A stretch of DNA of 64,000 bases. Source: Kaistia soli DSM 19436 (lineage in GTDB: Bacteria; Pseudomonadota; Alphaproteobacteria; Rhizobiales; Kaistiaceae). Of this stretch, positions 34,866-44,043 are shown piece after piece (the first letter of the stretch is position 1; every line of letters starts with the position of its first letter). Location: contig NZ_FQUP01000002.1 of the NCBI RefSeq assembly GCF_900129325.1, forward strand, positions 698,668-762,667. The letters are read 5' to 3'. Below the pieces are notes generated by a model that saw nothing but the letters and a program-made list of their open reading frames with translations, ran no database searches and was not told the DNA's origin. The position numbers and the translations under genes were made by a program.

Positions 34866-36119
34866 ATGTCGTCCCATTTTGCCGTCTGGATTATCGCCGC
34901 CATTGCTACCGCCGGCGTGATCCTCAGGCCCTTCAGCCTGCCGGAAGCGGTCTGGTCGGTCAGCGGAGCGGCGCTCCTTGTCATCCTCGGTCTTCTGTCG
35001 GTGCCGGATGCGCTTATCGGCATCCGCAAGGGCACGGACGTCTACCTCTTCCTGATCGGCATGATGACGCTCGCCGAGTTGGCGCGGAAGGAAGGGCTTT
35101 TCGACTGGTTGGCGACCATCGCCGTCCGGCATGCCCGCGGCTCCGGCATTCGCCTGTTCAGCCTCGTCTATATCGTCGGCATCGTCGTGACGGTCTTCCT
35201 CTCCAACGATGCGACAGCGGTCGTTCTGACCCCGGCCGTCTATGCGGCGGCGCGTGCCGCCGATGCCGAGCCGCTGCCTTACCTCCTGATCTGCGCCTTC
35301 ATCGCCAATGCCGCGAGTTTCGTGCTGCCGATCTCAAATCCTGCCAATCTGGTGATCTATGGCAGCCAGATGCCGACGCTGCCGGTCTGGCTCGCGACCT
35401 TCGGACCGGCCTCGATCGTCGCCATCGCGCTGACATTCCTGTCGCTGCGGTTCGTCCTGCGGTCCAGCCTGCCGAAAACGATCGGGACGGATATCGCGCC
35501 GGTGCGCCTGTCGCGCGGCGGTTTCCTTGCCGCCATCGGCATCGGCGTCACCGCCGCGCTGCTGCTGCTCGCCTCGGCGCTCGGCTGGGAACTCGGCCTG
35601 CCGACTTTCATCGCCGGTCTGCTCACCGCCTGCTTCATCCTGATCGGCAGCCGCCAGTCACCCTGGCCCGTCGTCAAGGACATCTCTTGGAGCGTGCTGC
35701 CGTTGGTCGCCGGCCTTTTCGTGCTGGTGGAGGCGCTGCAGACGACGGGCGTCATCGACGCGCTGGCCACGCTCACGCAACATTTCGCTGCCCAATCGGT
35801 CAGTTGGACGGCGGCCGGTGCAGGCGTGGTGGTCGCGCTCGTCTGCAACCTGATCAACAACCTGCCGGCCGGGCTGATCGCCGGTTCGACGGTCGCAGCA
35901 GGGCAGTTGCCGACACCGATCACCAATGCCGTGCTGGTCAGCGTCGATCTTGGCCCGAATCTCTCGGTGACCGGATCACTGGCGACGATCCTGTGGTTGG
36001 TGGCGCTGCGCCGGGAAGGGCAGACCGTCGGCGCCTGGCGCTTCCTGAAGATGGGCGTGGTCGTGATGCCACCCGCGCTGATCGGCGCGTTGCTCGCTCT
36101 TCATCTTTTTGCAGGCTAA
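34866..36119 (+). CDS. ArsB/NhaD-superfamily anion or cation permease
   Basis: Polytopic inner-membrane transporter of about 417 aa, roughly 10-12 segments. Ion transporter superfamily motifs are seen twice: FLSNDATAVVLTPAV with ISNPANLVIYGSQMP in the first half, and CNLINNLPAGLIAGS in the second. NCBI-type annotation would be arsenic transporter, but no arsR, arsC or other arsenic gene is nearby, so arsenite is only one option among other anions or Na+/H+ exchange. The ATG at 34866 has GGGAAAGG upstream; a GTG at 34845 is also possible. It converges with the GH95 gene across a hairpin. Confidence 0.82.
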   Translation: MSSHFAVWIIAAIATAGVILRPFSLPEAVWSVSGAALLVILGLLSVPDALIGIRKGTDVYLFLIGMMTLAELARKEGLFDWLATIAVRHARGSGIRLFSLVYIVGIVVTVFLSNDATAVVLTPAVYAAARAADAEPLPYLLICAFIANAASFVLPISNPANLVIYGSQMPTLPVWLATFGPASIVAIALTFLSLRFVLRSSLPKTIGTDIAPVRLSRGGFLAAIGIGVTAALLLLASALGWELGLPTFIAGLLTACFILIGSRQSPWPVVKDISWSVLPLVAGLFVLVEALQTTGVIDALATLTQHFAAQSVSWTAAGAGVVVALVCNLINNLPAGLIAGSTVAAGQLPTPITNAVLVSVDLGPNLSVTGSLATILWLVALRREGQTVGAWRFLKMGVVVMPPALIGALLALHLFAG

Positions 36120-36155
36120 GGGCGGTCGGTCCCGCCCATAGGCCGTGATGCCGCA

Positions 36156-36175
36156 TTGGGCCCGCAAAGGCCCAA
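36156..36175. terminator. Hairpin between convergent genes
   Basis: 7-bp perfect stem TTGGGCC/GGCCCAA with a 6-nt loop, in the 80-bp gap between the permease and GH95 stops. No U-tract; could serve either strand. Confidence 0.5.
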
Positions 36176-36199
36176 CGCGCCGATCAGGCTGGCCACGCT

Positions 36200-38452
36200 C
36201 TAGGCGCGCTGCAGCATGCCATCCTGAAGCATGAGCCGGGCCGCGCCTGCGGCATCGAGGGTGATCTCGGCGGCCAACGATTCATAGAGAATCCGAACGG
36301 CCGAACCCGCTGCGCCCTGAACGATGGCCTCGACGAGCGCGCCATCACTCCAGGCCAGATCCACCGTGAAACCGCCGCGGGCGCGCACGCCCTTGACCGA
36401 ACCGCGGTCCCAGCCTGCCGGGAGGGCCGGCAACAGGCGGATCGCGCCGGGCTTCGATTGCACCAGCATTTCGAGGATTCCGGCGGCGCCGCCGAAATTG
36501 CCGTCGATCTGGAAGGGCGGATGGGCGTCGAACAGGTTTGGATAGCAGCGTTCCGGACCGAGCAGCAGCGTCAGGATGTCGGCGGCATGTTCGCCATCCC
36601 GGAGTCGTGCCCAGAGATTGAGGCGCCAGCCGATGCCCCAGCCCGTGGCATCGTCGCCGCGAGTTTCCAGCGAATGGCGTGCGGCGGCGGTGAGTTCCGG
36701 GTTGGCGTCAAAGTCGATCTGCAGGCTCGGATAGAGACCGTAGAGATGCGAGACGTGCCGATGGTCGAGTTCGGGCGCCTGCATGTCCCAGTCCTCGGCC
36801 CATTCCTGCAACTGGCCCGACGAACCGATCCGATCGGGAGCCAGTCGCGGCAGCGTTTCCGCAAGGCGCGCGCGAAGCTCGGCGTCGAGCCCCAGCAGGT
36901 TTGAGGCGCTGATCAGGCCGCCGAACAGGTCGCGCATGATCTGGTTGTCCATCGCCGGCCCGGCGCAGAGCGAGCTGCCGAACGGATGGAGATTCTCCGG
37001 CGAAAGCGAGGGGCAGGTAACCAGTAGATCCGATCCCGGCAGTGGCACCAAATAGTCGAGCAGGAATTCCGCCGCGCCCTTCATCAGCGGGTAGATGCGC
37101 TTCAGCAGAGCTTCCGAGCCCGAGAAGAGGTAGTGGTCCCAGAGCTGGGCGCACAGCCACGCGCCGCCCATCGGCCAGAGCCCCCATTGCGGTCCGTCGA
37201 TCGGGCCCGCGGCCCGCCAGAGGTCGGTGTTGTGATGCAGCAGCCAGCCCCGCGCGCCGTAATGCTCGCGTGCGAACACCGCACCCGTGACCGCGAGGTC
37301 CTCGACCATGCCGATCAGCGGCTCAAAGCATTCGGGAAGGTTGCCGGGGTCGGGCAGCCAATAATTCATTTCTAGATTGATATTGGCCGTATATTTGCTG
37401 CCCCAGGACGGACGCGTTTCCTCGTTCCACAAGCCCTGCAGGTTGGCTGGCTGCGTGCCGGGCCGCGAGCTCGAGATCATCAAATAGCGGCCATATTGCA
37501 GGAACAGCGCCGCCAGAGCCGGGTCCTGCGTCTCGGCATAGTACACGATGCGCTGGTCGGTCGTCCGCGGGTCCGGGGCGGCTGAACCGAGGCTGACGGA
37601 CAGGCTGCGGAAGAGCCGCCGATGTTCGGCGAGATGCTCGTCCAGCAGCGTCTGCGGCGATTGCCGCACCGCAGCCTCCAGACGCGCCTCAACGAGCGCA
37701 TCCGGATTGCCGCCGACATCGTCGAAACGGCGGAAGCTGGTGGCTGCGTCGACGATCAGCGTGACGCTGTCGGCACCCCGGACACGGAGGGTTTCGGGAC
37801 TGTTGCTGAGCGCGCCGCCCTCATGCAGCACGCGAAGGCCGAACCGGAAGGCGAGCGCACCGGGAATGCCGTTCTCGCGCCGGTTCGTTCCCCGGAAGGC
37901 GAGGCCATCGCGCGTCGAATTCTCCATCTCGCCCGGCTGCGGGCTGGTCATGCCGATATCGAGCGAGACCGCACCGGGCCGGTCGGCAGTGATGCGGTAG
38001 ACGATCACTCCGGCAACCGGCGAGGCATAGGCTTCGCGCCGGAACGTCGTACCGCTCGCTTGGTACTGTGTCGCCGCAATGGCGCTGTCGAGATCGAGCG
38101 TCCGCTCGTAATCGGCTGCGATCATCGAATGGTGGAAATGGATGAAGACGTCGCCGATCGGCTGAAACGAGGTCTGCAAATAGGGCTCGGCCATCAGGAA
38201 GCTGTGGGCGAGATCCTCTGCCTCCTTGTAGCGGCCGGCAAAGATCAGGCTGCGCACTTCGTCCACATGGCGCCGCGCCTGAGGATTGACCGGAGAATAA
38301 GGGCTGCCGGTGAAGAACGTGCTCTCATTCACCTGCAGCCGGTCGCGCGAGATATCACCGAAAATCATTGCACCAAGACGGCCATTGCCAATCGGCAGGG
38401 CTTCCGTCCAGACGGCTGCCGGGCGTGTGTAGCGAAGCTTGAGATCGGTCAT
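36200..38452 (-). CDS. Glycoside hydrolase family 95 (alpha-L-fucosidase or alpha-L-galactosidase)
   Basis: Inverting exo-glycosidase of 750 aa. The N-terminal domain begins [27 protein letters not shown] and continues [11 protein letters not shown], which is diagnostic of GH95. The (alpha/alpha)6 domain has [26 protein letters not shown], with the conserved Asn pair, and later [12 protein letters not shown]. No signal peptide. ATG 38452 is chosen by the family N-terminus; an ATG at 38485 adds 11 residues and neither has a good ribosome site. It stands alone, without a transporter or regulator beside it, and would trim fucose or galactose from imported xyloglucan-type side chains. Confidence 0.9.
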   Translation of the reverse strand: MTDLKLRYTRPAAVWTEALPIGNGRLGAMIFGDISRDRLQVNESTFFTGSPYSPVNPQARRHVDEVRSLIFAGRYKEAEDLAHSFLMAEPYLQTSFQPIGDVFIHFHHSMIAADYERTLDLDSAIAATQYQASGTTFRREAYASPVAGVIVYRITADRPGAVSLDIGMTSPQPGEMENSTRDGLAFRGTNRRENGIPGALAFRFGLRVLHEGGALSNSPETLRVRGADSVTLIVDAATSFRRFDDVGGNPDALVEARLEAAVRQSPQTLLDEHLAEHRRLFRSLSVSLGSAAPDPRTTDQRIVYYAETQDPALAALFLQYGRYLMISSSRPGTQPANLQGLWNEETRPSWGSKYTANINLEMNYWLPDPGNLPECFEPLIGMVEDLAVTGAVFAREHYGARGWLLHHNTDLWRAAGPIDGPQWGLWPMGGAWLCAQLWDHYLFSGSEALLKRIYPLMKGAAEFLLDYLVPLPGSDLLVTCPSLSPENLHPFGSSLCAGPAMDNQIMRDLFGGLISASNLLGLDAELRARLAETLPRLAPDRIGSSGQLQEWAEDWDMQAPELDHRHVSHLYGLYPSLQIDFDANPELTAAARHSLETRGDDATGWGIGWRLNLWARLRDGEHAADILTLLLGPERCYPNLFDAHPPFQIDGNFGGAAGILEMLVQSKPGAIRLLPALPAGWDRGSVKGVRARGGFTVDLAWSDGALVEAIVQGAAGSAVRILYESLAAEITLDAAGAARLMLQDGMLQRA

Positions 38453-39007
38453 GAAAAGCCGTCGGGTTGGAGATTGGCGACACATTTGGGCGGCGCGATT
38501 TGAGAAAGGGATGGCCGTTCAAATCTCGATTGTCAAATGGAGATGATAACGTTTCAACTTACCTGGCTGGCCCTTTCTCGACTGATGATCTCGATCCGAG
38601 ACGCCTGCTTTGCGGTCCCGCCGCAGCGCAGCGGGTCGGCTGCGCTGCGAGGATCGACCGCGATTGGCCTGTTGGTGTCGCGCCTTGGCGATGGCGCAGC
38701 GCCTGGCCCACGCCACGATGCTGGATTGCGGGATTATTCTGCACGGTTCGACGAAGCGGATCGCGTCACCGTTGGTCGTAGCCTTATTCGCCGGCAGCAG
38801 GATCGTGGCCTTCGGCGTGCCTCGATCTTCGATGCTTTGCATGGATTGGTAGGGCAGTGCAGCATTTTACAACTCCTCTAGCCAGTCGTTGTGAGACCTG
38901 CCAAAAGAGAATCTGGAGCAACGGGCGTTGCCGCGCTGGATCGCCTGATAGCGTGGCCTCCTCGGCAGTGTGTAGGACGCAACAGGACAAGCAGGTCGAG
39001 CGGGCCG
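38453..39007. other. 555-bp region without a convincing gene
   Basis: It lies between two divergent genes. Open frames on both strands (about 107-114 codons near 38519-38881) are Arg-rich, match no family I recognise and overlap each other, so I do not call them. The region holds an 11-bp perfect hairpin at 38622-38649, further short palindromes (CTCGATCCGAG near 38591, GGCGCAGCGCC near 38697) and a CG-centred near-palindrome at 38544. A structured RNA or an eroded mobile element are both possible. Confidence 0.5.
38622..38649. repeat. 11-bp perfect inverted repeat in non-coding DNA
   Basis: CGCAGCGCAGC, 6-nt loop GGGTCG, then the exact complement. No U-tract follows, and it is more than 350 bp from the nearest gene end, so it is not an ordinary terminator. 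Confidence 0.7.
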
Positions 39008-39736
39008 ATGCCGGATAGTTTCATCTTTGCCTATTGTGGCCCGGCAGCCGTTCCTTCGGATCTTCTGATGCGCTGGAATGTAGACCCGGTGCTGTGGGGT
39101 ATCCTGGCGCTTGTCGGCCTTCTCGTCGCGCGCGGGCCATGTGCCGATCGGCGGGCTGGCGCGGCGGCACTGGCGCTCATGGTCTTTATCTTTGTCTCGC
39201 CGCTCTGCGCGCTGTCCTCTGCGCTCTTCTCGGCGCGCGTGCTGCACCATGTGCTGCTCATCGCGGCCGTCGCGCCGTTGCTCGCCATCGCTTTCCCATC
39301 GCGGGGCTGGCGATCGCCACCACTGTCGCTTCTGGTCGGGCTGCAAGCCGTCGTGCTGTGGGTCTGGCATATGCCTGCCGTGTATGAATGGGGCCTCGCC
39401 AGCATTCCGACCTATTGGATGATGCAGGTGACTTTGCTCGGAAGCGCCTGGCTGCTCTGGCGCGCCGTGTTCTCGGCCGAGACACCGGCCGGCGCGGCGC
39501 TCGTCGCGCTGGTGACGACGGTGGCGCAGATGGGCCTTCTCGCCGCGCTGATCGTCTTTGCGCCGCGCGCTCTTTATGCCGTTCACTTCGCCGGGGCGGC
39601 CGCCTGGGGGCTCGATCCGCTCACCGACCAGCAGTTGGCCGGCCTGCTGATGTGGGTCCCCGCGGCGCTGCCCTATCTTGGCGTCGGTCTGTGGCTGGCC
39701 TGGTCGAGCCTTGGACCCGCGGAACCGGCGTCATGA
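39008..39736 (+). CDS. ctaG: Cytochrome c oxidase assembly protein, caa3-type CtaG
   Basis: Polytopic membrane protein of 242 aa in the caa3_CtaG family, which helps load copper into oxidases of Gram-positive and some alphaproteobacterial type; it is unrelated to Cox11-type CtaG. About seven segments are seen, with conserved His in ARVLHHVLLIA, VWHMPAVYEWG and AVHFAGAAAWG that may handle copper. The N-terminus FIFAYCGPA has a Cys. The ATG at 39008 is chosen because the domain begins there; upstream open frame is Arg-rich. First gene of the oxidase cassette, 13 bp before the CopD-like gene. Confidence 0.85.
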   Translation: MPDSFIFAYCGPAAVPSDLLMRWNVDPVLWGILALVGLLVARGPCADRRAGAAALALMVFIFVSPLCALSSALFSARVLHHVLLIAAVAPLLAIAFPSRGWRSPPLSLLVGLQAVVLWVWHMPAVYEWGLASIPTYWMMQVTLLGSAWLLWRAVFSAETPAGAALVALVTTVAQMGLLAALIVFAPRALYAVHFAGAAAWGLDPLTDQQLAGLLMWVPAALPYLGVGLWLAWSSLGPAEPAS

Positions 39737-39749
39737 GGGCGGCGCTTCG

Positions 39750-40262
39750 ATGACGACGCTGCTGAAATTCATTCATCTCGCCGCCATCGCCGTCTGGTCG
39801 GGCGGGCTCATCGTGTTGCCGTTCCTGTTCCGCCAGCGGGTCGGACTTGTTGCGGGTCCGGAGCTCTTCCGCCTGCACCGCTTCGTCCGTTTCATCTATG
39901 TCGGCATGGCCTCACCGGCCGCCTTCATCGCGATCGCCAGCGGCACGGCGCTGATCTTCCTGCAGACGACGTTTCTTGAGTGGTTCTCGCTGAAGATGGT
40001 GCTGGTGGCGCTGATGGTGATGCTGCACGTCGTCGCCGCGCTCACCCTCGCCCATCTCTTCGAGCCCGGCCGGAGCTTCGGCCGTGGCGCCTATCTGGCG
40101 CTCACAACGGCCTATCTCGTCCTCATCACGGCGATCATCTGGGTCGTGCTCGCCAAGCCGGTTATCGATTCCGACCAGTTTGCGGCGGCTCTCTTCACGC
40201 CTGGCGGGCTCGGTCAGTTCGTACGCGAGATCTTGGGCGAGACCAGAATTCCGATGCCATGA
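39750..40262 (+). CDS. CopD/DUF2269-like membrane protein
   Basis: Integral membrane protein of 170 aa with four to five segments. The first is TLLKFIHLAAIAVWSGGLIVLP, with the His-Leu-x(6)-W-x-G pattern typical of CopD/HemJ-like proteins; further His lie in LHRFVRFIY and MLHVVAALTLAHLFEPG. These may bind copper or heme. It follows ctaG by 13 bp and probably assists oxidase metallation. Its last 49 bp overlap the 3' end of the convergent DUF2231 gene. Confidence 0.78.
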   Translation: MTTLLKFIHLAAIAVWSGGLIVLPFLFRQRVGLVAGPELFRLHRFVRFIYVGMASPAAFIAIASGTALIFLQTTFLEWFSLKMVLVALMVMLHVVAALTLAHLFEPGRSFGRGAYLALTTAYLVLITAIIWVVLAKPVIDSDQFAAALFTPGGLGQFVREILGETRIPMP

Positions 40263-40741
40263 TCGAAGACGAGTTTCCCGCCATGCCAACCCGCAAAGCC
40301 CGCCATAGCGGCGGCGAGCGCCGAGAGCGCGAGCCCGTGCGGCAGGACGGATTGCGGATAATCGAGGCGAATGCCCCAGTTGGCCGCGGTGATGGCGACG
40401 AGCGTCATGGCCGCGATCGCATGCGACCAGCTTGCTTCGCGCAGGCGGATACCGCGCACCAGCAGCAGTTCCCCGGTTCCCACGATACTCGCCGCGACGC
40501 CGGTCCAGAAGGTCACGCCGGCCGACCAGAGGCCGACCCGCCGCCAGAATACGTCGCCGGACCACCAATAGACGACGTCGATGCCGAGCGTCGCAATCAC
40601 GAAGGCGATCGGAAAGTGAACCATCAGCACATGGATCGGATGGCCGACCAGGGCGATGGCCGATCCGGTATCAAGCTCGAACAATTCGAGCATGACCGGG
40701 TTCTTGCGGGCCGCAGCGGGGATTGTCTTCTTCAGGGCCAT
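40214..40741 (-). CDS. DUF2231 membrane protein
   Basis: Membrane protein of 175 aa with four segments. The family hallmark is GHPIHVLMVHFPIAFVIAT, two His motifs in the first segment, with a further His in EASWSHAIAAM; heme or copper binding has been suggested for such patterns. ATG 40741 is preceded by GAAAGGAAAA. It is transcribed against the rest of the oxidase cassette, and its 3' end overlaps the CopD-like gene by 49 bp. It may be a quinone- or heme-linked accessory; the function of the family is unknown. Confidence 0.78.
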   Translation of the reverse strand: MALKKTIPAAARKNPVMLELFELDTGSAIALVGHPIHVLMVHFPIAFVIATLGIDVVYWWSGDVFWRRVGLWSAGVTFWTGVAASIVGTGELLLVRGIRLREASWSHAIAAMTLVAITAANWGIRLDYPQSVLPHGLALSALAAAMAGFAGWHGGKLVFDHGIGILVSPKISRTN

Positions 40742-40768
40742 GCGGCGTTTTCCTTTCGACCGCTGCGG

Positions 40769-41503
40769 ATGCGGTGGCGCGATCATAGCGCTTCATCGCC
40801 GCTCGTCCATGCCGTCACAGGAAAGGCCTCGGCCGGGTTGACGATGGCAACGCTTGCCGGTTGCGCCGGGCCGCGCTCGACGCTCGATCCCGCGGGTCCG
40901 GCCGCCAGCACCATCGCCACGCTATGGTGGGTTCTGCTCGTCGGCGCGGCGCTGCTGTTTCTGCTCGTCATGGTGCTCTTCGTCATCGTCATGATGCGGC
41001 CGGGCTGGGCGCGGAAGGTGTCGCCCGCGCGATGGATCGTGCTCGGCGGCCTTGTCCTGCCGGCGATCGTGCTGACGCCCCTCGTCGTCTATGCGCTGAT
41101 GACGGGAGAGCGCCTGCTTCCACGTTCGGCGGATAACCCGCTGCGGATCGAGGCGGAGGCAGAGCAGTGGCATTGGAATTTCACGTATCCCTCGGCCGGT
41201 GGCGTCAAGACGGAGGGCGTGCTGCATCTGCCGGCAGGCCGGCCGATCGATGTGGTCGTCACCAGCCTCGACGTTATCCACGCCTTCTGGATTCCGCGTC
41301 TCGCCGGCAAGATCGACGCCATCCCCGGCCACGCCAATGTTCTGCGGATCGAGGCCGATCAGCCCGGAACCTATGAGGGCCTCTGCAACGAGTTCTGCGG
41401 CAAGGGCCATAGCGGCATGCGTTTCGATGTGATCGTGCACCCTGCGGCCGCCTATGATGCGGCGCTCGTCGCACCCGATCTTGCCGGAAGGATAGCCCGA
41501 TGA
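40769..41503 (+). CDS. ctaC: Cytochrome c oxidase subunit II (CuA), probable lipoprotein
   Basis: CoxB-type subunit, about 244 aa. A lipobox LAGC at residues 28-31 would leave mature Cys-Ala-Gly-Pro, followed by STLDPAGPAA and two membrane segments (TLWWVLLVGAALLFLLVMV-type and WIVLGGLVLPAIVL). The periplasmic cupredoxin domain has the full CuA site: a His in DVIHAFWIP and CNEFCGKGHSGM. No heme c domain is fused. ATG 40769 is the first in-frame start that gives a complete signal; an ATG just before the lipobox is too short. It overlaps the subunit I gene by 4 bp. Confidence 0.9.
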   Translation: MRWRDHSASSPLVHAVTGKASAGLTMATLAGCAGPRSTLDPAGPAASTIATLWWVLLVGAALLFLLVMVLFVIVMMRPGWARKVSPARWIVLGGLVLPAIVLTPLVVYALMTGERLLPRSADNPLRIEAEAEQWHWNFTYPSAGGVKTEGVLHLPAGRPIDVVVTSLDVIHAFWIPRLAGKIDAIPGHANVLRIEADQPGTYEGLCNEFCGKGHSGMRFDVIVHPAAAYDAALVAPDLAGRIAR

Positions 41504-44043
41504 CCGACGCGATCGATCAGGGCGCTACGCCGCCCGCCGGTTCGGCACTGCGGCTTCACCGCGAACTCTCCGAGATTTGGCGGACAGGCCCAGGCCTCCA
41601 GCGGCTCGCGGCCGTCAATCATTCGATCCTCGGCATCCGGTTCATGGTCACGGCGCTTGCCTTCTTCGCGATCGGCGGCGTGCTCGGCATGCTGACGCGC
41701 GTCCAGCTCGCGACGCCGATGTCGGCTTTCATGGATGTCGGGACCTATAATCAGGTCTTCACGATGCATGGCTCGATCATGCTGTTCCTGTTCGCGATCC
41801 CCATGCTGGAGGGCATCGCCGTCTATCTGACGCCGAAGATCCTCGGCACGCGGGATTTCGCCTTTCCGCGCCTCACCGCCTATGGCTACTGGTGCTATCT
41901 GTTCGGCGGGACGATCCTGACGGTATCCCTGTTGGCCGGCGTGGCGCCGGATGGCGGCTGGTTCATGTACACGCCGCTGTCTTCCAACGTCTACACGCCC
42001 GGCATCAACGCCGATGTCTGGCTGCTCGGCGTCACTTTCGTCGAGATTTCCGCGCTGACGCTCGCGGTCGAGATTGCGGTCTCGACGTTGACCATGCGGG
42101 CACCGGGCATGTCGCTCGACCGGATGCCGGTGTTCGGCTGGTACATGCTCGTCACCGCCTTCATGATGATCCTGGCCTTCCCGCCGCTGATCCTTGGCTC
42201 GATCCTGCTCGAGTCGGAACGGGCCTTCGGCTTCGCCTTCTTCGACCCGACGCGCGGCGGCGATCCGCTGCTCTGGCAGCATCTGTTCTGGCTGTTCGGC
42301 CATCCCGACGTCTACATCATCTTCCTGCCGATGGCCGGGCTGCTCTCGACCATGATCCCGGTCCTCGCCGGCGTGCCGCTCGCCGGCTATCGCGCTATTA
42401 TCGTCGCGATCATCGGCCTCGCCTTCATGAGCTTCGGCATCTGGGTGCACCACATGTTCACGGTGGGCATCCCGCATCTGGCGCTCGCCTTCTTCTCGGC
42501 CGGGTCGGCGATCGTCGCCGTGCCGACCGCCGTCCAGCTCTTCGCCTGGCTCGCGACGCTGGCGCAGGGCCGGCCGCGCTGGAACGTGCCGATGCTCTAT
42601 GTCTTTGGCTTCTTCTCGACCTTCGTCATCGGCGGCCTGACGGGGGTCATGCTGGCGATCGTGCCGTTCGACTGGCAGGCGCACGACACCTATTTCGTGG
42701 TCGCGCATTTTCACTATGTGATCGCCGGAGCCGTCGCCTTCCCGCTCATTGCGGGACTCTACTACTGGCTGCCGTTGCTGACGGGACGCGTCGCGGTCTA
42801 TCGCCTCTCCGTGCCGGCCTTCTGGCTGATCTATATCGGCTTCAACCTCACCTTCTTCCTGATGCACCTTGTCGGTCTGCTCGGCATGCCGAGGCGCATC
42901 AATACCTATCCAGACTTCGAGAGCTGGACCTTTCTCAACATGCTCTCCTCGGTCGGGGGCTTCATCATGACGATTGGCTTCGCGCTGGTCGTCGTCGATC
43001 TCATCGCGCAGATCCGTTACGGCCGGCGCATCCGCCGCGACCCCTGGCACGCCGCCACGCTCGAATGGGCGATGCCGATACCGCCGGCGCCCTACGCCTT
43101 CGCGTCGCTGCCCCACATCGAGGCGCGCGCCGACCGGATCAATGTCGGCACGCTCGCGCCGCAATTGGCACGCGGCGAAGGCTATCTCGGCGCGACGCGC
43201 AATGGCTGGCAGGAGACACTCGGCGTCCATATGACGTCCGGCGCGCCCGAGCAGTTGATCGTGCTGCCGCGGCCGACCTATCTGCCGCTATGGACGGCGA
43301 TTGCCACCGCGGCGGCCGTCCTCACCATGTTGGCCAAACTCTATCCGCTGACGCTCGCGATGGCGGCCGTGACGGCCGGGCTGTTCGTGTTCGCAGCGCT
43401 GAACGCCGGGCTTGACCGCGACCATGGCCTGCTGCCCGTGGGGCGCGGCGTCAGCGTGCCTGTTCACACCGAATGTGCCCATCCGCCTGCCTGGTGGGCG
43501 CTGGTATTCACGCTCATTGCCGACGGTACGCTATTCACATCGCTTGTGTTCGGACTGCTGTTTCTCTGGGTCGCCGCGCCGAACTGGCCACCGGTCGCGG
43601 TGCCGGACACCGGCCTCGCGCTGTCGCTCGTCTGCATTCTCGCGCTCGCGGCGGCCGCGTTCTTCGCGCGCCGCGCGCTTGTTCGCCTCGTCGGCAGACA
43701 GGCGCCTCGACTGTTCATCGCACTCGCGGCCCTGGCTTTGCTGGTGGCCATCGGCGTTGCCGTCGTTCTGATCGGAGGCATCGTCCCGCGTCCGTCCGAT
43801 CATGCGCTCGGGGCGACCGCGGCGGCGTTGCTGACCTTTCTCGCCCTCCACGCCGGCATCGGCCTCCTGTTCCTTCTCGTCGCCACGTTGCGCCTCGCCT
43901 CCGGCCGAGCCGGGCCGACACGGACCATCGATCTCCGACTCGCGCGCCTGTGGATCGACTACACGGCGATTACCGGCGCGCTGGCGGTCGGCCTAGTGCT
44001 GGCGCTGCCGGCTCTCGTCGCCCTGCTGGGAATGCGGCCATGA
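41500..44043 (+). CDS. ctaD: Cytochrome c oxidase subunit I fused to subunit III
   Basis: Heme-copper oxidase catalytic subunit of 847 aa, longer than a normal CoxA because subunit III is fused at the C-terminus (from about residue 590; ADGTLFTSLVFGLLFLW is the CoxIII core). Heme a and CuB ligands are present: HGSIMLF, FGHPDVY with His268 cross-linkable to Tyr272, IWVHHMF, and HDTYFVVAHFHYVIAG. Asp270 replaces the Glu of the usual HPEVY proton-gating motif. The enzyme takes electrons from cytochrome c at CuA of the adjacent subunit II and reduces oxygen. It overlaps neighbours by 4 bp on each side. Confidence 0.93.
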   Translation: MTDAIDQGATPPAGSALRLHRELSEIWRTGPGLQRLAAVNHSILGIRFMVTALAFFAIGGVLGMLTRVQLATPMSAFMDVGTYNQVFTMHGSIMLFLFAIPMLEGIAVYLTPKILGTRDFAFPRLTAYGYWCYLFGGTILTVSLLAGVAPDGGWFMYTPLSSNVYTPGINADVWLLGVTFVEISALTLAVEIAVSTLTMRAPGMSLDRMPVFGWYMLVTAFMMILAFPPLILGSILLESERAFGFAFFDPTRGGDPLLWQHLFWLFGHPDVYIIFLPMAGLLSTMIPVLAGVPLAGYRAIIVAIIGLAFMSFGIWVHHMFTVGIPHLALAFFSAGSAIVAVPTAVQLFAWLATLAQGRPRWNVPMLYVFGFFSTFVIGGLTGVMLAIVPFDWQAHDTYFVVAHFHYVIAGAVAFPLIAGLYYWLPLLTGRVAVYRLSVPAFWLIYIGFNLTFFLMHLVGLLGMPRRINTYPDFESWTFLNMLSSVGGFIMTIGFALVVVDLIAQIRYGRRIRRDPWHAATLEWAMPIPPAPYAFASLPHIEARADRINVGTLAPQLARGEGYLGATRNGWQETLGVHMTSGAPEQLIVLPRPTYLPLWTAIATAAAVLTMLAKLYPLTLAMAAVTAGLFVFAALNAGLDRDHGLLPVGRGVSVPVHTECAHPPAWWALVFTLIADGTLFTSLVFGLLFLWVAAPNWPPVAVPDTGLALSLVCILALAAAAFFARRALVRLVGRQAPRLFIALAALALLVAIGVAVVLIGGIVPRPSDHALGATAAALLTFLALHAGIGLLFLLVATLRLASGRAGPTRTIDLRLARLWIDYTAITGALAVGLVLALPALVALLGMRP

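Noticed and set aside
34866-36119. Arsenite efflux gene arsB
   Set aside because: The superfamily match is good, but no ars genes accompany it and substrate motifs do not settle arsenic.
38519-38881. Overlapping open frames on both strands in the 38.5-39.0 kb gap
   Set aside because: No recognisable domain, no ribosome site and Arg-rich shadow-like composition; kept only as part of a non-coding region finding.
41452-43230. Long minus-strand open frame opposite CoxI-III
   Set aside because: Highly charged low-complexity shadow of a membrane protein gene.
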